A stretch of DNA of 64,000 nt from Marixanthotalea marina (GTDB lineage Bacteria; Bacteroidota; Bacteroidia; Flavobacteriales; Flavobacteriaceae), in contig JAHLEH010000010.1 of the NCBI GenBank assembly GCA_018883545.1, positions 31,253-95,252 on the forward strand, written 5' to 3'. The notes beneath the pieces are model-generated. The model saw only the letters and a program-made list of their open reading frames with translations. It made no database searches and was not told the origin of the DNA. Shown here piece by piece: positions 8,070 through 16,104 of this stretch (its first letter is position 1; each line of letters opens with the position of its first letter). The position numbers were made by a program, and so were the translations under genes.

Positions 8070-8797
8070 TGCAAGTTAAGAAGAACCCAGAATTAGAAAT
8101 AGGAAGAAATAGCAGTTTGTATTTCGCTATTGGTCTTAATATTATGCTGTTTCTTACGTGGCGTGCTTTAGAGTTCAAAACTTATGAGAAGGACGATATG
8201 AGCTTAGATGTTATCATTGTTGATGAAGAAATTCAGGAAGACATACCAATAATAGATATTAACACGCCACCACCGCCACCGCCACCTCCAGCTGTGATTG
8301 CTACTGTTGTTCAGGTAGTAGAAGATACCGAAGAAATTGAGGAAACTATTATTGAAAGCACAGAAATGAGCCAAGATGATAAAATAGCGCCTCCTATTGA
8401 AGTAAGCGATGTAGTGCTAGAGGAAGTAGAGGAGGAAGTAATTGTACCCTTTGCCATTATAGAAGATGTGCCCGTTTTTCCTGGCTGTGAGGGTATGAGC
8501 AATGCCGATAAAAAAGTATGCTTTGAAAGAAAAGTTCAAGAGCATGTTAAAAAAACATTCCAGTACCCTCAATTGGCAATAGATATGAACATGTACGGAA
8601 GGGTAGGAGTTATGTTCACAATAGATAAAGATGGTAGTATTACCAATATAAGTACCAGAGGGCCAGATAAAGTTTTAGAGGATGAGGCAGTACGTATTAT
8701 AAACGCTTTGCCCAGAATGACACCCGGTAAGCAAAGGGGTAAACCTGTGCAAGTAACGTTTACCATGCCAATAAATTTTGTGTTAGCGACTAACTAA
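8069..8797 (+). CDS. Energy transducer TonB
   Basis: 242 residues: a short cytoplasmic tail, one membrane helix (about 16-34), a periplasmic linker with an eight-proline run near residue 72 and many glutamates, and a C-terminal TonB domain (about 150-240, with YGRVGVMFTIDKDGSI and the VTFTMPINF end). It passes proton-motive energy from ExbBD to TonB-dependent receptors. No exbB or exbD is adjacent. A palindrome upstream suggests specific regulation, and a strong terminator follows. Confidence 0.93.
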   Translation: MQVKKNPELEIGRNSSLYFAIGLNIMLFLTWRALEFKTYEKDDMSLDVIIVDEEIQEDIPIIDINTPPPPPPPPAVIATVVQVVEDTEEIEETIIESTEMSQDDKIAPPIEVSDVVLEEVEEEVIVPFAIIEDVPVFPGCEGMSNADKKVCFERKVQEHVKKTFQYPQLAIDMNMYGRVGVMFTIDKDGSITNISTRGPDKVLEDEAVRIINALPRMTPGKQRGKPVQVTFTMPINFVLATN

Positions 8798-8835
8798 GAA
8801 GACGATTAATAGCAAGTAGAGTGATTGGTTTTTTC

Positions 8836-8876
8836 AAACGGCCAACCGTCGCATGGACGGTGGGCCGTTTTTATTT
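8836..8876 (+). terminator. Intrinsic terminator of the tonB gene
   Basis: AAACGGCC pairs with GGCCGTTT, with a second inner stem CCGTC/GACGG, followed by T-rich sequence. It lies about 40 bp after the stop codon. Confidence 0.85.
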
Positions 8877-8888
8877 TATGGGGTTATT

Positions 8889-8918
8889 ACAGTTCAGCTG
8901 TTTTAATTTACAGTTCGG
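8889..8918 (+). promoter_or_regulatory. Predicted LytTR-family binding site (perfect 9-12-9 direct repeat)
   Basis: ACAGTTCAG (8889-8897) and ACAGTTCGG (8910-8918) are separated by exactly 12 bp. Both fit the LytTR half-site pattern [TA][AC][CA]GTTN[AG][TG] at 9/9 positions. The site lies in front of the operon that encodes a LytTR response regulator (11355-12113), 34 bp before the -7-like element at 8952, so direct autoregulation is likely. Confidence 0.75.
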
Positions 8919-8951
8919 TCAATTGTTTTTTAGTTTTTTTGGCTTAGAGAG

Positions 8952-8959
8952 GATATTTG
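8952..8959 (+). promoter_or_regulatory. -7-like promoter element (GATATTTG)
   Basis: GATATTTG matches TAnnTTTG at seven of eight positions including free bases. It lies 47 bp before the ATG at 9006, with no good -33 box, which is consistent with activation by a factor bound at 8889-8918. Confidence 0.4.
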
Positions 8960-9005
8960 TGCCATAACCATTACTGAGTTTTTCAGTATTAAAAACAAAG
9001 AACAA

Positions 9006-9629
9006 ATGAAACACATTATTCTAATCCTGGCATTTTTGATAACATCGTCAATTAATGCACAGTCCAACTACCAAGAAGGCATGCAAAAAGCCTTTCAACT
9101 TTGGGGTGAAAACAAACCTACCGAAGCCTCCAATTTATTCGAACGTATTGCCAGCGCAGAAAACGGTAATTGGGTGCCACTTTATTACGCGGCACAAGTA
9201 AAAATTGTTAATAGTTTCGGAGAGACTAACAAAGATAAACTAACAATGCAGCTTGATAAGGCACAGGCTTTATTGGACGAAGCTACTTCAATATCCAAAA
9301 ATAATCCGGAAATCATGGTTTTACAGGCTATGCTGCATATGGCTTGGATTGCTTTTGATGGTGTAACTTATGGCATGACATTATCTGCCAAGGTGGTCGA
9401 CTTGTATGCTAAAGCAGAACAATTAGCACCCGAAAATCCACGCGTGGTATATAGTAAAGCTGAATGGAACATTGGCAGCGCACAGTATTTCAATCAAGAC
9501 ACATCGGCGTTTTGTAAAGACTTAGAGCGCTCCTTAGAACTTTTTGCTAACTTTAAACCAGAAACGCCATTCCACCCAAATTGGGGTAAAGACCGTGCCG
9601 AAGCATTATTGGAGTCTTGTGGCAAGTAA
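9006..9629 (+). CDS. Secreted tetratricopeptide-repeat protein
   Basis: 207 residues with a signal peptide (about 1-19, ending in INAQ). TPR-like helical pairs follow, including FQLWGENKPTEASNLFERIA and LYAKAEQLAPENPRVVYSKAEW. It is probably periplasmic and a protein-binding scaffold. It is the first gene of the two-component operon, 10 bp before the kinase gene, so it may act as an accessory or target of that system. Function beyond binding cannot be inferred. Confidence 0.8.
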   Translation: MKHIILILAFLITSSINAQSNYQEGMQKAFQLWGENKPTEASNLFERIASAENGNWVPLYYAAQVKIVNSFGETNKDKLTMQLDKAQALLDEATSISKNNPEIMVLQAMLHMAWIAFDGVTYGMTLSAKVVDLYAKAEQLAPENPRVVYSKAEWNIGSAQYFNQDTSAFCKDLERSLELFANFKPETPFHPNWGKDRAEALLESCGK

Positions 9630-9639
9630 ATAGAATACT

Positions 9640-10989
9640 ATGCAAAAATTGATAAAAAATAGTTTTTGGGCGTTCATTATTGGTTGTGCCATTTTTGTTA
9701 TTAGTAATTTAATATATGGAGGCTTTCAATTTGAAAGCTTTCGTGAAGCCTTAGTCAATTTTGCACTTAACCAAATGTACTCTTTTGTATTGGGCTTTTC
9801 CAATATGTACTTCTTTGATTTTATGGAGCGTTATCCGTGGAAGAAAACCGATAGAATAAAACGTATTGTTATTGGTATTTTTGGGTCTACCACTTTAACG
9901 CTCATAGGTCTGTTTTTTTTAAGACTGCTAACGATGGTAGTAATCTATGGCATGCCATTTTCAGAATTTATAGATGGTGAAAAGTTTGAATACTACCAGT
10001 TTGGTTTATGGATTACCTTAACAATAGTGACCATATTTCACGTGGCCTATTTTTATAACAGGTACCAACAAAATAAAATTAAAGAGCAGAAGGTAATTGC
10101 GGGCACGGCTAGTGCTAAGTTTGATGCTTTAAAAAACCAGCTAGATCCGCATTTCCTGTTCAATAGTTTGAATGTGTTGACCAGCTTAATTGAAGAAAAT
10201 CCTGAAAGTGCCCAGAAATTCACCACTTCATTATCTAAAGTGTATCGGTATGTTTTAGAGCAAAAGGACAAAGAATTGGTATCGGTTGATGAAGAACTGG
10301 AGTTTGCCAAAACCTACATGTCGTTGCTTAAAATGCGCTTTGAGGATAGCATTGTTTTTGAAGTACCAGAAAAAGCTTCAAACCCAGAAAGCAAAGTGGT
10401 GCCACTGTCGTTGCAATTGCTTTTAGAAAACGCCGTAAAGCACAACACGGTAACCAGTAGTAAGCCGTTGCATATCAGAATTTATGAAGCTGGTAGTGAT
10501 TTGGTGGTAGAGAACAATTTACAGCCCAAAGAAATTGTAAAAAAGAGTAGTGGGGTTGGTTTAAGTAACGTTATGCAGCGTTACAACTTATTAACAAATA
10601 GAAAAATAGATATAACTAAAGAAGCCCATAGGTTTGCAGTGGCCATACCTATGCTTACAAAACAAATAACAATTATGGAAACAGATCAGTCACAATCCAG
10701 AATAAATGACAGTTACGTGCGTGCACGTAACCATGTAGACGAACTTAAAAACTTTTATTACAGCCTAATTTCTTATGTACTTGTAATGCCTTTATTGATT
10801 TATGTAAACTATAAGTTTTTATGGGGCATACAATGGTTTTGGTTTCCCATGTTGGGCTGGGGCATAGGCTTATTGATACAAGCATACAAAGTTTTTGTAA
10901 AGAATGCCGTTTTAGGAAGCAGTTGGGAAAAGCGTAAAATAGAACAGTTTATGCGCGAGGAAGAAGATATAAAAAAACGATGGAATTAA
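9640..10989 (+). CDS. LytS-type sensor histidine kinase fused to a C-terminal 2TM domain
   Basis: 449 residues. About four membrane helices occupy 1-145. The His_kinase domain follows, with the phospho-acceptor in QLDPHFLFNSLN (about 166-178), then an HATPase with N-box LLLENAVKHN and G-box SSGVGLSN (to about 340). Residues from 355 on form a separate 2TM domain (helices about 375-395 and 400-425) ending in an SSWEKRKIEQFM signature. An internal ATG at 10675 (residue 346) begins exactly at the domain junction, so the second part looks like a once separate gene that fused in frame; it might still be made alone. It phosphorylates the LytTR regulator encoded two genes downstream. Confidence 0.9.
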   Translation: MQKLIKNSFWAFIIGCAIFVISNLIYGGFQFESFREALVNFALNQMYSFVLGFSNMYFFDFMERYPWKKTDRIKRIVIGIFGSTTLTLIGLFFLRLLTMVVIYGMPFSEFIDGEKFEYYQFGLWITLTIVTIFHVAYFYNRYQQNKIKEQKVIAGTASAKFDALKNQLDPHFLFNSLNVLTSLIEENPESAQKFTTSLSKVYRYVLEQKDKELVSVDEELEFAKTYMSLLKMRFEDSIVFEVPEKASNPESKVVPLSLQLLLENAVKHNTVTSSKPLHIRIYEAGSDLVVENNLQPKEIVKKSSGVGLSNVMQRYNLLTNRKIDITKEAHRFAVAIPMLTKQITIMETDQSQSRINDSYVRARNHVDELKNFYYSLISYVLVMPLLIYVNYKFLWGIQWFWFPMLGWGIGLLIQAYKVFVKNAVLGSSWEKRKIEQFMREEEDIKKRWN

Positions 10990-11001
10990 ATTTTAGACAT
11001 T

Positions 11002-11355
11002 ATGGAAAGAAATGAAAAATATAGCAATAGTACTTTTGAAACAGCCTCTGGCTCTTACAGTAAGGATATGGCCTATAAAAGGGCAGAACGCCGTCTTAAA
11101 GAACTAAAAGGGTTTTATTGGCACTTGTTTTGGTATTTGGTGGTAAATGCAGTTATAATTGTGAGCAGTGTTGTAGTGAATGCAGAATTCTTTAATTTAT
11201 GGAGCTTCAACACATTTTCAACAGCTATTTTTTGGGGTATTGGTTTGGGTGTTCATGCACTTGGCGTCTTTGGTAAAAACCTTGTATTCTCCAAAAATTG
11301 GGAAAACCGACAAATACAAAAGTTTATGGATAACGATAAAAAGCGTTGGGAATAA
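11002..11355 (+). CDS. 2TM domain-containing protein
   Basis: 117 residues with two membrane helices (about 45-65 and 75-95), preceded by AYKRAERRLKELKGFYWHL and followed by NWENRQIQKFM. Both motifs recur in the C-terminal part of the adjacent kinase (RARNHVDELKNFYYSL, SSWEKRKIEQFM), so the two are paralogous domains. Such proteins commonly accompany LytS/LytTR pairs in Bacteroidota; the role is unknown. The stop codon overlaps the regulator start as TAATG. Confidence 0.85.
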   Translation: MERNEKYSNSTFETASGSYSKDMAYKRAERRLKELKGFYWHLFWYLVVNAVIIVSSVVVNAEFFNLWSFNTFSTAIFWGIGLGVHALGVFGKNLVFSKNWENRQIQKFMDNDKKRWE

Positions 11356-12113
11356 TGATGAATGTAATTATTGTAGAAGATGAAAAACCATCGGCGCGCC
11401 GTTTACAGCGGATGTTGGAAAAATTAGATATTAAGGCCGACGCCTTATTGCACTCCGTAGAGGAATCTTTAGAATGGTTTCAAAAGAACCCACATCCAGA
11501 TTTAATTTTTTTGGATATTCAGTTAAGCGATGGCCTGTCTTTTGAAATATTTGAAACTTTGGATATTAAAAGCGCTGTTATTTTCACCACAGCTTATGAT
11601 GAATATGCCTTGCAAGCTTTTAAGCTGAACAGTATCGATTATCTGTTAAAGCCCATAGATGAAGATGAGCTTGTCAAGGCCGTAGCTAAATACCAAGAGC
11701 GCATTCCACAGAAACAGTCCGTTAATATTGATTTTAACGATATTAAAAAGTTATTGGTAAATCCGATTGATAGGGAGTATAAAAAGCGTTTTTCGGTAAA
11801 AGTGGGCCAACACATTAAGCTGGTAAATATAGATGAGGTAGAATGTTTTTACAGTGAAAATAAAGGCACCTACTTACATACCGCCGATGGCAGAAATTAT
11901 TTATTGGACACCACTTTGGAACAGCTGGCAGACGAATTGGAGCCGCGTTTGTTTTTTCGCATTAGCCGCAAGTATTTTGTAAACATTAATGCTATAAAAG
12001 ATATGGTAAGCTACACCAATTCACGTTTACAAATAAAATTGGATACATATAAAGCAGACGATGTTATTGTAGCCCGCGAACGGGTAAAGGATTTTAAAGA
12101 ATGGTTGGGGTAA
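11355..12113 (+). CDS. LytTR-family response regulator
   Basis: 252 residues. The receiver domain (about 1-120) has acidic residues in VEDEK, the phospho-acceptor D in LIFLDIQLSDG, and the conserved T and K in VIFTTAYDEYA and YLLKPID. A LytTR DNA-binding domain follows (about 145-245, with FFRISRKYFVNINAIKDM). I chose the ATG at 11355, overlapping the previous stop; another ATG follows at once, and a TTG 9 bp upstream is less likely. It is predicted to bind the direct repeats at 8889-8918 and 273-302. A diverged copy of its last 18 codons lies downstream at 12309. Confidence 0.95.
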   Translation: MMNVIIVEDEKPSARRLQRMLEKLDIKADALLHSVEESLEWFQKNPHPDLIFLDIQLSDGLSFEIFETLDIKSAVIFTTAYDEYALQAFKLNSIDYLLKPIDEDELVKAVAKYQERIPQKQSVNIDFNDIKKLLVNPIDREYKKRFSVKVGQHIKLVNIDEVECFYSENKGTYLHTADGRNYLLDTTLEQLADELEPRLFFRISRKYFVNINAIKDMVSYTNSRLQIKLDTYKADDVIVARERVKDFKEWLG

Positions 12114-12413
12114 AGAGGATTTTTGAAGGTTCGTTTAACTTTTTAGACATGGACTTTTTTAATTGTCTATATTGACAGTTACCTGACTATTAGCAAACAG
12201 GAACGAATTTAATTGAATTTTTTTACAATATAAAATATTTTGTGAAAGCAGATTAAAAATAGGGTTAGCTATACCAAATCATGTTTTGAAAATCGCATAC
12301 TTTAAAGGGACGGTATTATTGTAGCCCACGAACGGGTAAAAGATTTTAAGGAGTGGCTGGGGTAGTTTTATGAGCTTAAATTAGCTTCGGCACAGCCAAT
12401 AAATTAAGCCCTC
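12114..12413. other. Intergenic stretch carrying a LytTR gene fragment
   Basis: AT-rich DNA of 300 bp between the LytTR regulator and the convergent NTF2-like gene. Apart from the gene fragment at 12309-12365 I see no ORF, clear terminator or RNA gene. About 195 bp separate the intact gene from its duplicated end. Confidence 0.5.
12309..12365 (+). pseudogene. Remnant: duplicated 3' end of a LytTR regulator gene
   Basis: Nineteen codons read DGIIVAHERVKDFKEWLG-stop, against DDVIVARERVKDFKEWLG-stop at the end of the intact gene (12057-12113). The 57 bases differ at 8 positions, 5 of them silent. The fragment has no start codon and nothing homologous upstream of it. The silent differences show it comes from a homologue that evolved as a protein, not from a fresh copy error. 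Confidence 0.85.
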
Positions 12414-12770
12414 TTATCTATAATTGACGATGGCCTTGCAAACTTTAAGGGTTTCATCAAAAACAAGGGTTTCTACAACATGTTTTTGACTGGCTTTGCT
12501 TAGGTAATAAATAGAAATACTGTTAACGCCACTAAGAACATCAATAATTTCAAACTCTAGATTTGGATTAAGTTTTAGACCTAACGCCCAATACTTGCCT
12601 ACGGCTTCTTTTCCTTTAATTGTTCCTTGGCTTTCTGGAAATCTTTCTAAAGCCAAAGGGGAGGTAATTTCAAAGTCTTCGGCGTAATGGCTAAGTATGG
12701 CTTCTAAATTGTGTGTATTCCATGATTTGAGCCAATTTTTGGTGAATTGTTCTATAAAAATTTTATCCAT
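12414..12770 (-). CDS. NTF2-like / SnoaL-like protein
   Basis: 118 residues with the pattern of the SnoaL-like NTF2 fold: KNWLKSWNTHNLEAILSHYAEDFEITSP at the start, then GKEAVGKYWALGL, then a final beta-rich half. Such proteins are small cytoplasmic enzymes or binding proteins of very diverse role; no catalytic residue can be assigned. It stands alone, convergent with the LytTR operon and about 80 bp upstream of the miaA stop. Confidence 0.75.
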   Translation of the reverse strand: MDKIFIEQFTKNWLKSWNTHNLEAILSHYAEDFEITSPLALERFPESQGTIKGKEAVGKYWALGLKLNPNLEFEIIDVLSGVNSISIYYLSKASQKHVVETLVFDETLKVCKAIVNYR

Positions 12771-12851
12771 AATCCATTTTTCATTTTGAATATGTTTTTA
12801 ACGAAAGTAGTTTGAATTTTACAAAAAATCAATACCGTTTTATTGCCTAGC

Positions 12852-13757
12852 TTATTGAATTCTACTTTCTAAACGATCCAAAACGGTTTGAATATTAACC
12901 GTATAATCAAACCAGAAAATACTTTCATTTTTTCGAAACCAAGTGAGTTGGCGTTTAGCAAACCGGCGGGTATTCTTTTTAATTTCTGAAATGGCAAAAT
13001 CCAAATCCCACGCACCATTAAAATAATTAAAGAGTTCTTTGTAGCCTACCGTATTTAAGGCATTAAGGTTTTGGTAAGGCAGCAGGTTTTCAACTTCATC
13101 AAGCAACCCTTCTTTAACCATCAAATCAACCCTTTGGTTAATACGATTGTAAATAATGTCTCTATCGGCTGTCAACCCAACAGAAATAGTTTTGAAATTA
13201 CGCTTCCCTTTACTTTTATTTAAAAACGACGAATAAGGTTGTCCTGTTCCTATGGAAACTTCCAAAGCACGAATCACACGGTGCGGATTGTCAATAGCAA
13301 TTGTATTATAAGCCTCCTTATCCAGTTGTTTCAGTTGTTCTTGCAAATAGGGAAGGCCTTTGGTTTCCAATTCTAAATTTAGCTTTTCACGTATGCTGGC
13401 ATCCAGATCTGGAAAGTCGTCCAAGCCTTTGGTGACAGCATCTACGTACAATCCAGAGCCGCCTACCATAATAACAATATTCTGTTCTTTAAAAAGTTTA
13501 TTTAAAAGCGTAATGGCATCCCGCTCAAACGCACCTACATTATAATTATCCTGTATAGATTTGTGATGTATAAAATGGTGCTTGGCAGCCGCTAGCTCTT
13601 CTTTGCTTGGCGCAGCTGTACCAATTTGCATTTCTTTAAAAAACTGTCGGGAATCGGCCGAAATAATATCCGTATTAAAGTGTTGTGCCAATTTGATGCT
13701 CAAGGCTGTTTTTCCAATAGCCGTTGGCCCCACGATAGAAATCAGAAATTTAGTCAT
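12852..13757 (-). CDS. miaA: tRNA dimethylallyltransferase
   Basis: 301 residues. It transfers a dimethylallyl group to the N6 of A37 in tRNAs that read UNN codons. The P-loop is GPTAIGKTAL (about 10-19); SADSRQFFKEMQIGTA and GGSGLYVDAV are family signatures; the C-terminal part carries the tRNA-binding helices (KKNTRRFAKRQLTWFR). The length is normal. The start overlaps the stop of the ion-channel gene by 4 bp (ATGA), so the two are translationally coupled. Confidence 0.97.
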   Translation of the reverse strand: MTKFLISIVGPTAIGKTALSIKLAQHFNTDIISADSRQFFKEMQIGTAAPSKEELAAAKHHFIHHKSIQDNYNVGAFERDAITLLNKLFKEQNIVIMVGGSGLYVDAVTKGLDDFPDLDASIREKLNLELETKGLPYLQEQLKQLDKEAYNTIAIDNPHRVIRALEVSIGTGQPYSSFLNKSKGKRNFKTISVGLTADRDIIYNRINQRVDLMVKEGLLDEVENLLPYQNLNALNTVGYKELFNYFNGAWDLDFAISEIKKNTRRFAKRQLTWFRKNESIFWFDYTVNIQTVLDRLESRIQ

Positions 13758-14596
13758 TTTTTCAGCTTATTGCCACAGTTGTAACAAAAATCGGCTTTTT
13801 CCATATGATCTTGCTCGCCGCAACTCGGACAAGGGTTTTGGTTCCCCAATAAAAAAATACCGCCTTTACGCTTATTTTGTGCAAGTTCTGCCGTAACAAT
13901 ACCGGTAGGAACGGCAATAATACCGTAACCCAAAATCATGATAAACGATGCCACAACCTGCCCCAATGGCGTTACTGGATGTATATCACCGTAGCCAACG
14001 GTAGTTAATGTAACGATACACCAATAAATACTAACGGGAATACTCTTAAAACCACTTTCTTCGCCTTCAATAACATACATTAACGATCCCAATAATATGC
14101 AAACCACAAGTACAAAATAAATGAACACCATGATTTTAATCCGACTGGTTTTAAGTGCCAATCGAAGTTGGGATGCTTGCCCCATAAAACTCACAAGATT
14201 GAGTACTCTAAACAACCGTAACAACCGTAATGCCCTAACAACTGCAAGTACTTGTGCGCCACCCAAGAAAAATGAAAGGTACATGGGCAAAATGGCTATA
14301 AAATCTATGATGCCATAAAAACTGAAAATATATTCAAATGGTTTTCTTATGGAAATGATGCGTAATATATATTCTATGGTAAAGAAAATAGTGATAATCC
14401 ACTCGCAAATAATTAAGATATTATGGAATCTATCATTGACAAAATCAACCGTTTCCAGCATCACCATCAGCACGCTCAATAAAATGAGGCCAAGCAGCAC
14501 AAGATCGAATAGTTTTCCTGGCATTGTATTGGTGCCATAAATGATAATGTGCACTTTCTGCCTGAAAATATCGAATTTTGATTTTACGTTTTCCAT
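13754..14596 (-). CDS. Voltage-gated-like potassium channel with C-terminal zinc ribbon
   Basis: 280 residues with six membrane helices. S4 is seen as RALRLLRLFRVLNL with regularly spaced arginines, the selectivity filter as TTVGYGD (about 208-214) between S5 and S6. The last 30 residues form a zinc-ribbon, CPSC ... CYNC. Bacterial Kv-like channels help set membrane potential; the zinc-ribbon tail is an unusual addition but is seen in flavobacterial members. It is co-transcribed with miaA by a 4-bp overlap. Confidence 0.92.
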   Translation of the reverse strand: MENVKSKFDIFRQKVHIIIYGTNTMPGKLFDLVLLGLILLSVLMVMLETVDFVNDRFHNILIICEWIITIFFTIEYILRIISIRKPFEYIFSFYGIIDFIAILPMYLSFFLGGAQVLAVVRALRLLRLFRVLNLVSFMGQASQLRLALKTSRIKIMVFIYFVLVVCILLGSLMYVIEGEESGFKSIPVSIYWCIVTLTTVGYGDIHPVTPLGQVVASFIMILGYGIIAVPTGIVTAELAQNKRKGGIFLLGNQNPCPSCGEQDHMEKADFCYNCGNKLKK

Positions 14597-14626
14597 AAAA
14601 AAGCTATAGATTCAAATCTACAAAAA

Positions 14627-15988
14627 TTATAAATGTACAATTTTTAAACCTTTTTTCTTTCTAAGATAACTTTGAATAATATGTTGGGTATCCCTGTTGT
14701 TTTCCATAGGGGTAATAATAGATTCCAAGACCTCAAGGTTATTTATTTGATAGTTTAAATTATAATAACCAAGACCTCTATAAACGCCATTCTCTATAAG
14801 TATGGCACTGCGCTCGTCAACATCACGACCTCTATCAATAATCACCAAATTTTTGCTTTTGTAACTATATTTTTCGGTAAGAGCTTTAACCCGTTTGTTG
14901 TAATCTTCGGGCGATTCCTTTTGAATACAGGCACCATTACACTCCTTAATGTCGTATTTAAAGCAACTGGTCTTGGTTTTATAAATACCTGTTAGTTTTT
15001 GGCAAAGCTTGAATTCTTCCAAAGCCGATGTTATAAAGTTTTTGCCACTTTGTCTGTTGGCAAAGGTAGTAATGGGTGTTTTTCGTCCATCGGCCACGTC
15101 TATTTTTAGATTGATATAGCCATTTTCATCTGTAAAACTGTAGAGGGCATGCGTGAAAATTTTTCGGCGTTGTGCCCTATTAAAAACGGGTTTGTTTCTT
15201 TTAATTTCTTCACTTTCCTTTAAAAGCGCAACTAACTCACTGCCTGTTGCTTCGTAAGTAACAGCAGTAACCAAAGCTTGTATTTTTTTTGATTTTGGAT
15301 TGGTATTCGTAAAATGTTGATTGATTCGCTTTTTTATATTGTTGCTCTTACCAATGTAGATAATTTCGCCATCCGATTTATGAATGTAATAAACACCGGT
15401 AACAGAAGGCAATTCAGATATAATATCAATATGTCTGGGTTCTAGTTGGTGTTTTGGGTTGTTGCGAATGGACTCCTGAATGATGCTTTTTTCTGAATCT
15501 TTATCAAGCAACATTTTAAAAAGCTTCACTGTTGCCATGGCATCACCAGCGGCACGGTGTCTATCGGCTACAGGAATACCCAAAGATCTAACGAGTTTCC
15601 CTAAACTGTACGATGCTTGGTTCGGAATTAAGTCCTTGGACAGTTCTACCGTACAGAGTGATTTGCGTTCAAAATCAAACCCCAAACGTTTAAATTCGGT
15701 GCATAAAATACGGTAATCAAATTGGGCGTTGTGCGCCACCAAAATACAGTCTTCGGTAATTTCTACAATGCGTTTGGCCACTTCATAGAACTTAGGCGCA
15801 TTTCTTAGCATATTGCTGTTTATGCCAGTAAGGTTGACCACAAACGGCTGGATTTCTCGTTCTGGATTTACAAGGCTAATAAATTGGTCAACCACTTTAT
15901 GGCCATCATACTTGTAAATAGCGATTTCCGTAATGCCCTCTTCATTGTATTTACCTCCAGTGGTTTCTATGTCTAGTATTGCGTACAA
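14627..15988 (-). CDS. DnaQ-like exonuclease fused to a GIY-YIG (UvrC-N) nuclease domain
   Basis: 453 residues. Residues 1-165 are a DEDD-type 3'-5' exonuclease: DIETTG, then HNAQFDYRIL, then HRAAGDA. Residues 195-275 are a GIY-YIG nuclease, GVYYIHKSDGEIIYIGKSNNIKKR. The C-terminal third is cysteine-containing and resembles the part next to UvrC/Cho. This fusion is a known family, related to the Cho endonuclease and DNA polymerase III epsilon, with a probable role in DNA repair. The gene is monocistronic. Confidence 0.92.
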   Translation of the reverse strand: MYAILDIETTGGKYNEEGITEIAIYKYDGHKVVDQFISLVNPEREIQPFVVNLTGINSNMLRNAPKFYEVAKRIVEITEDCILVAHNAQFDYRILCTEFKRLGFDFERKSLCTVELSKDLIPNQASYSLGKLVRSLGIPVADRHRAAGDAMATVKLFKMLLDKDSEKSIIQESIRNNPKHQLEPRHIDIISELPSVTGVYYIHKSDGEIIYIGKSNNIKKRINQHFTNTNPKSKKIQALVTAVTYEATGSELVALLKESEEIKRNKPVFNRAQRRKIFTHALYSFTDENGYINLKIDVADGRKTPITTFANRQSGKNFITSALEEFKLCQKLTGIYKTKTSCFKYDIKECNGACIQKESPEDYNKRVKALTEKYSYKSKNLVIIDRGRDVDERSAILIENGVYRGLGYYNLNYQINNLEVLESIITPMENNRDTQHIIQSYLRKKKGLKIVHL

Positions 15989-16017
15989 AAATATTTTCCT
16001 CTTTTAATTTTTTATAG

Positions 16018-16100
16018 TCATTGCGAATCACACTTTTAGTGTGATGTGGCAATCTGTTCCTCTTTAGAACATTGCTTCAGTCATACTTCTCTCGCAATGG
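16018..16100. repeat. Dispersed palindromic element (TCATTGCGA ... TCGCAATG)
   Basis: The outer arms TCATTGCGA and TCGCAATG are complementary, and inner words GGCAATCTG and ATTGCTTC are shared with a second element at 24285-24401. This is a REP-like intergenic family common in flavobacterial genomes. An inner hairpin (CACACTTTTAGTGTG) is also present. It lies between two minus-strand genes. Confidence 0.75.
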
Positions 16101-16104
16101 CAGT

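Noticed and set aside
12169..12190. A further LytTR half-site (ACAGTTACC) after the regulator gene
   Set aside because: It departs from the pattern at position 8 and has no partner 12 bp away.
14627..15988. Homing endonuclease, because of the GIY-YIG motif
   Set aside because: The DnaQ-like domain in front and UvrC-like tail match a known cellular repair fusion, not a mobile nuclease.
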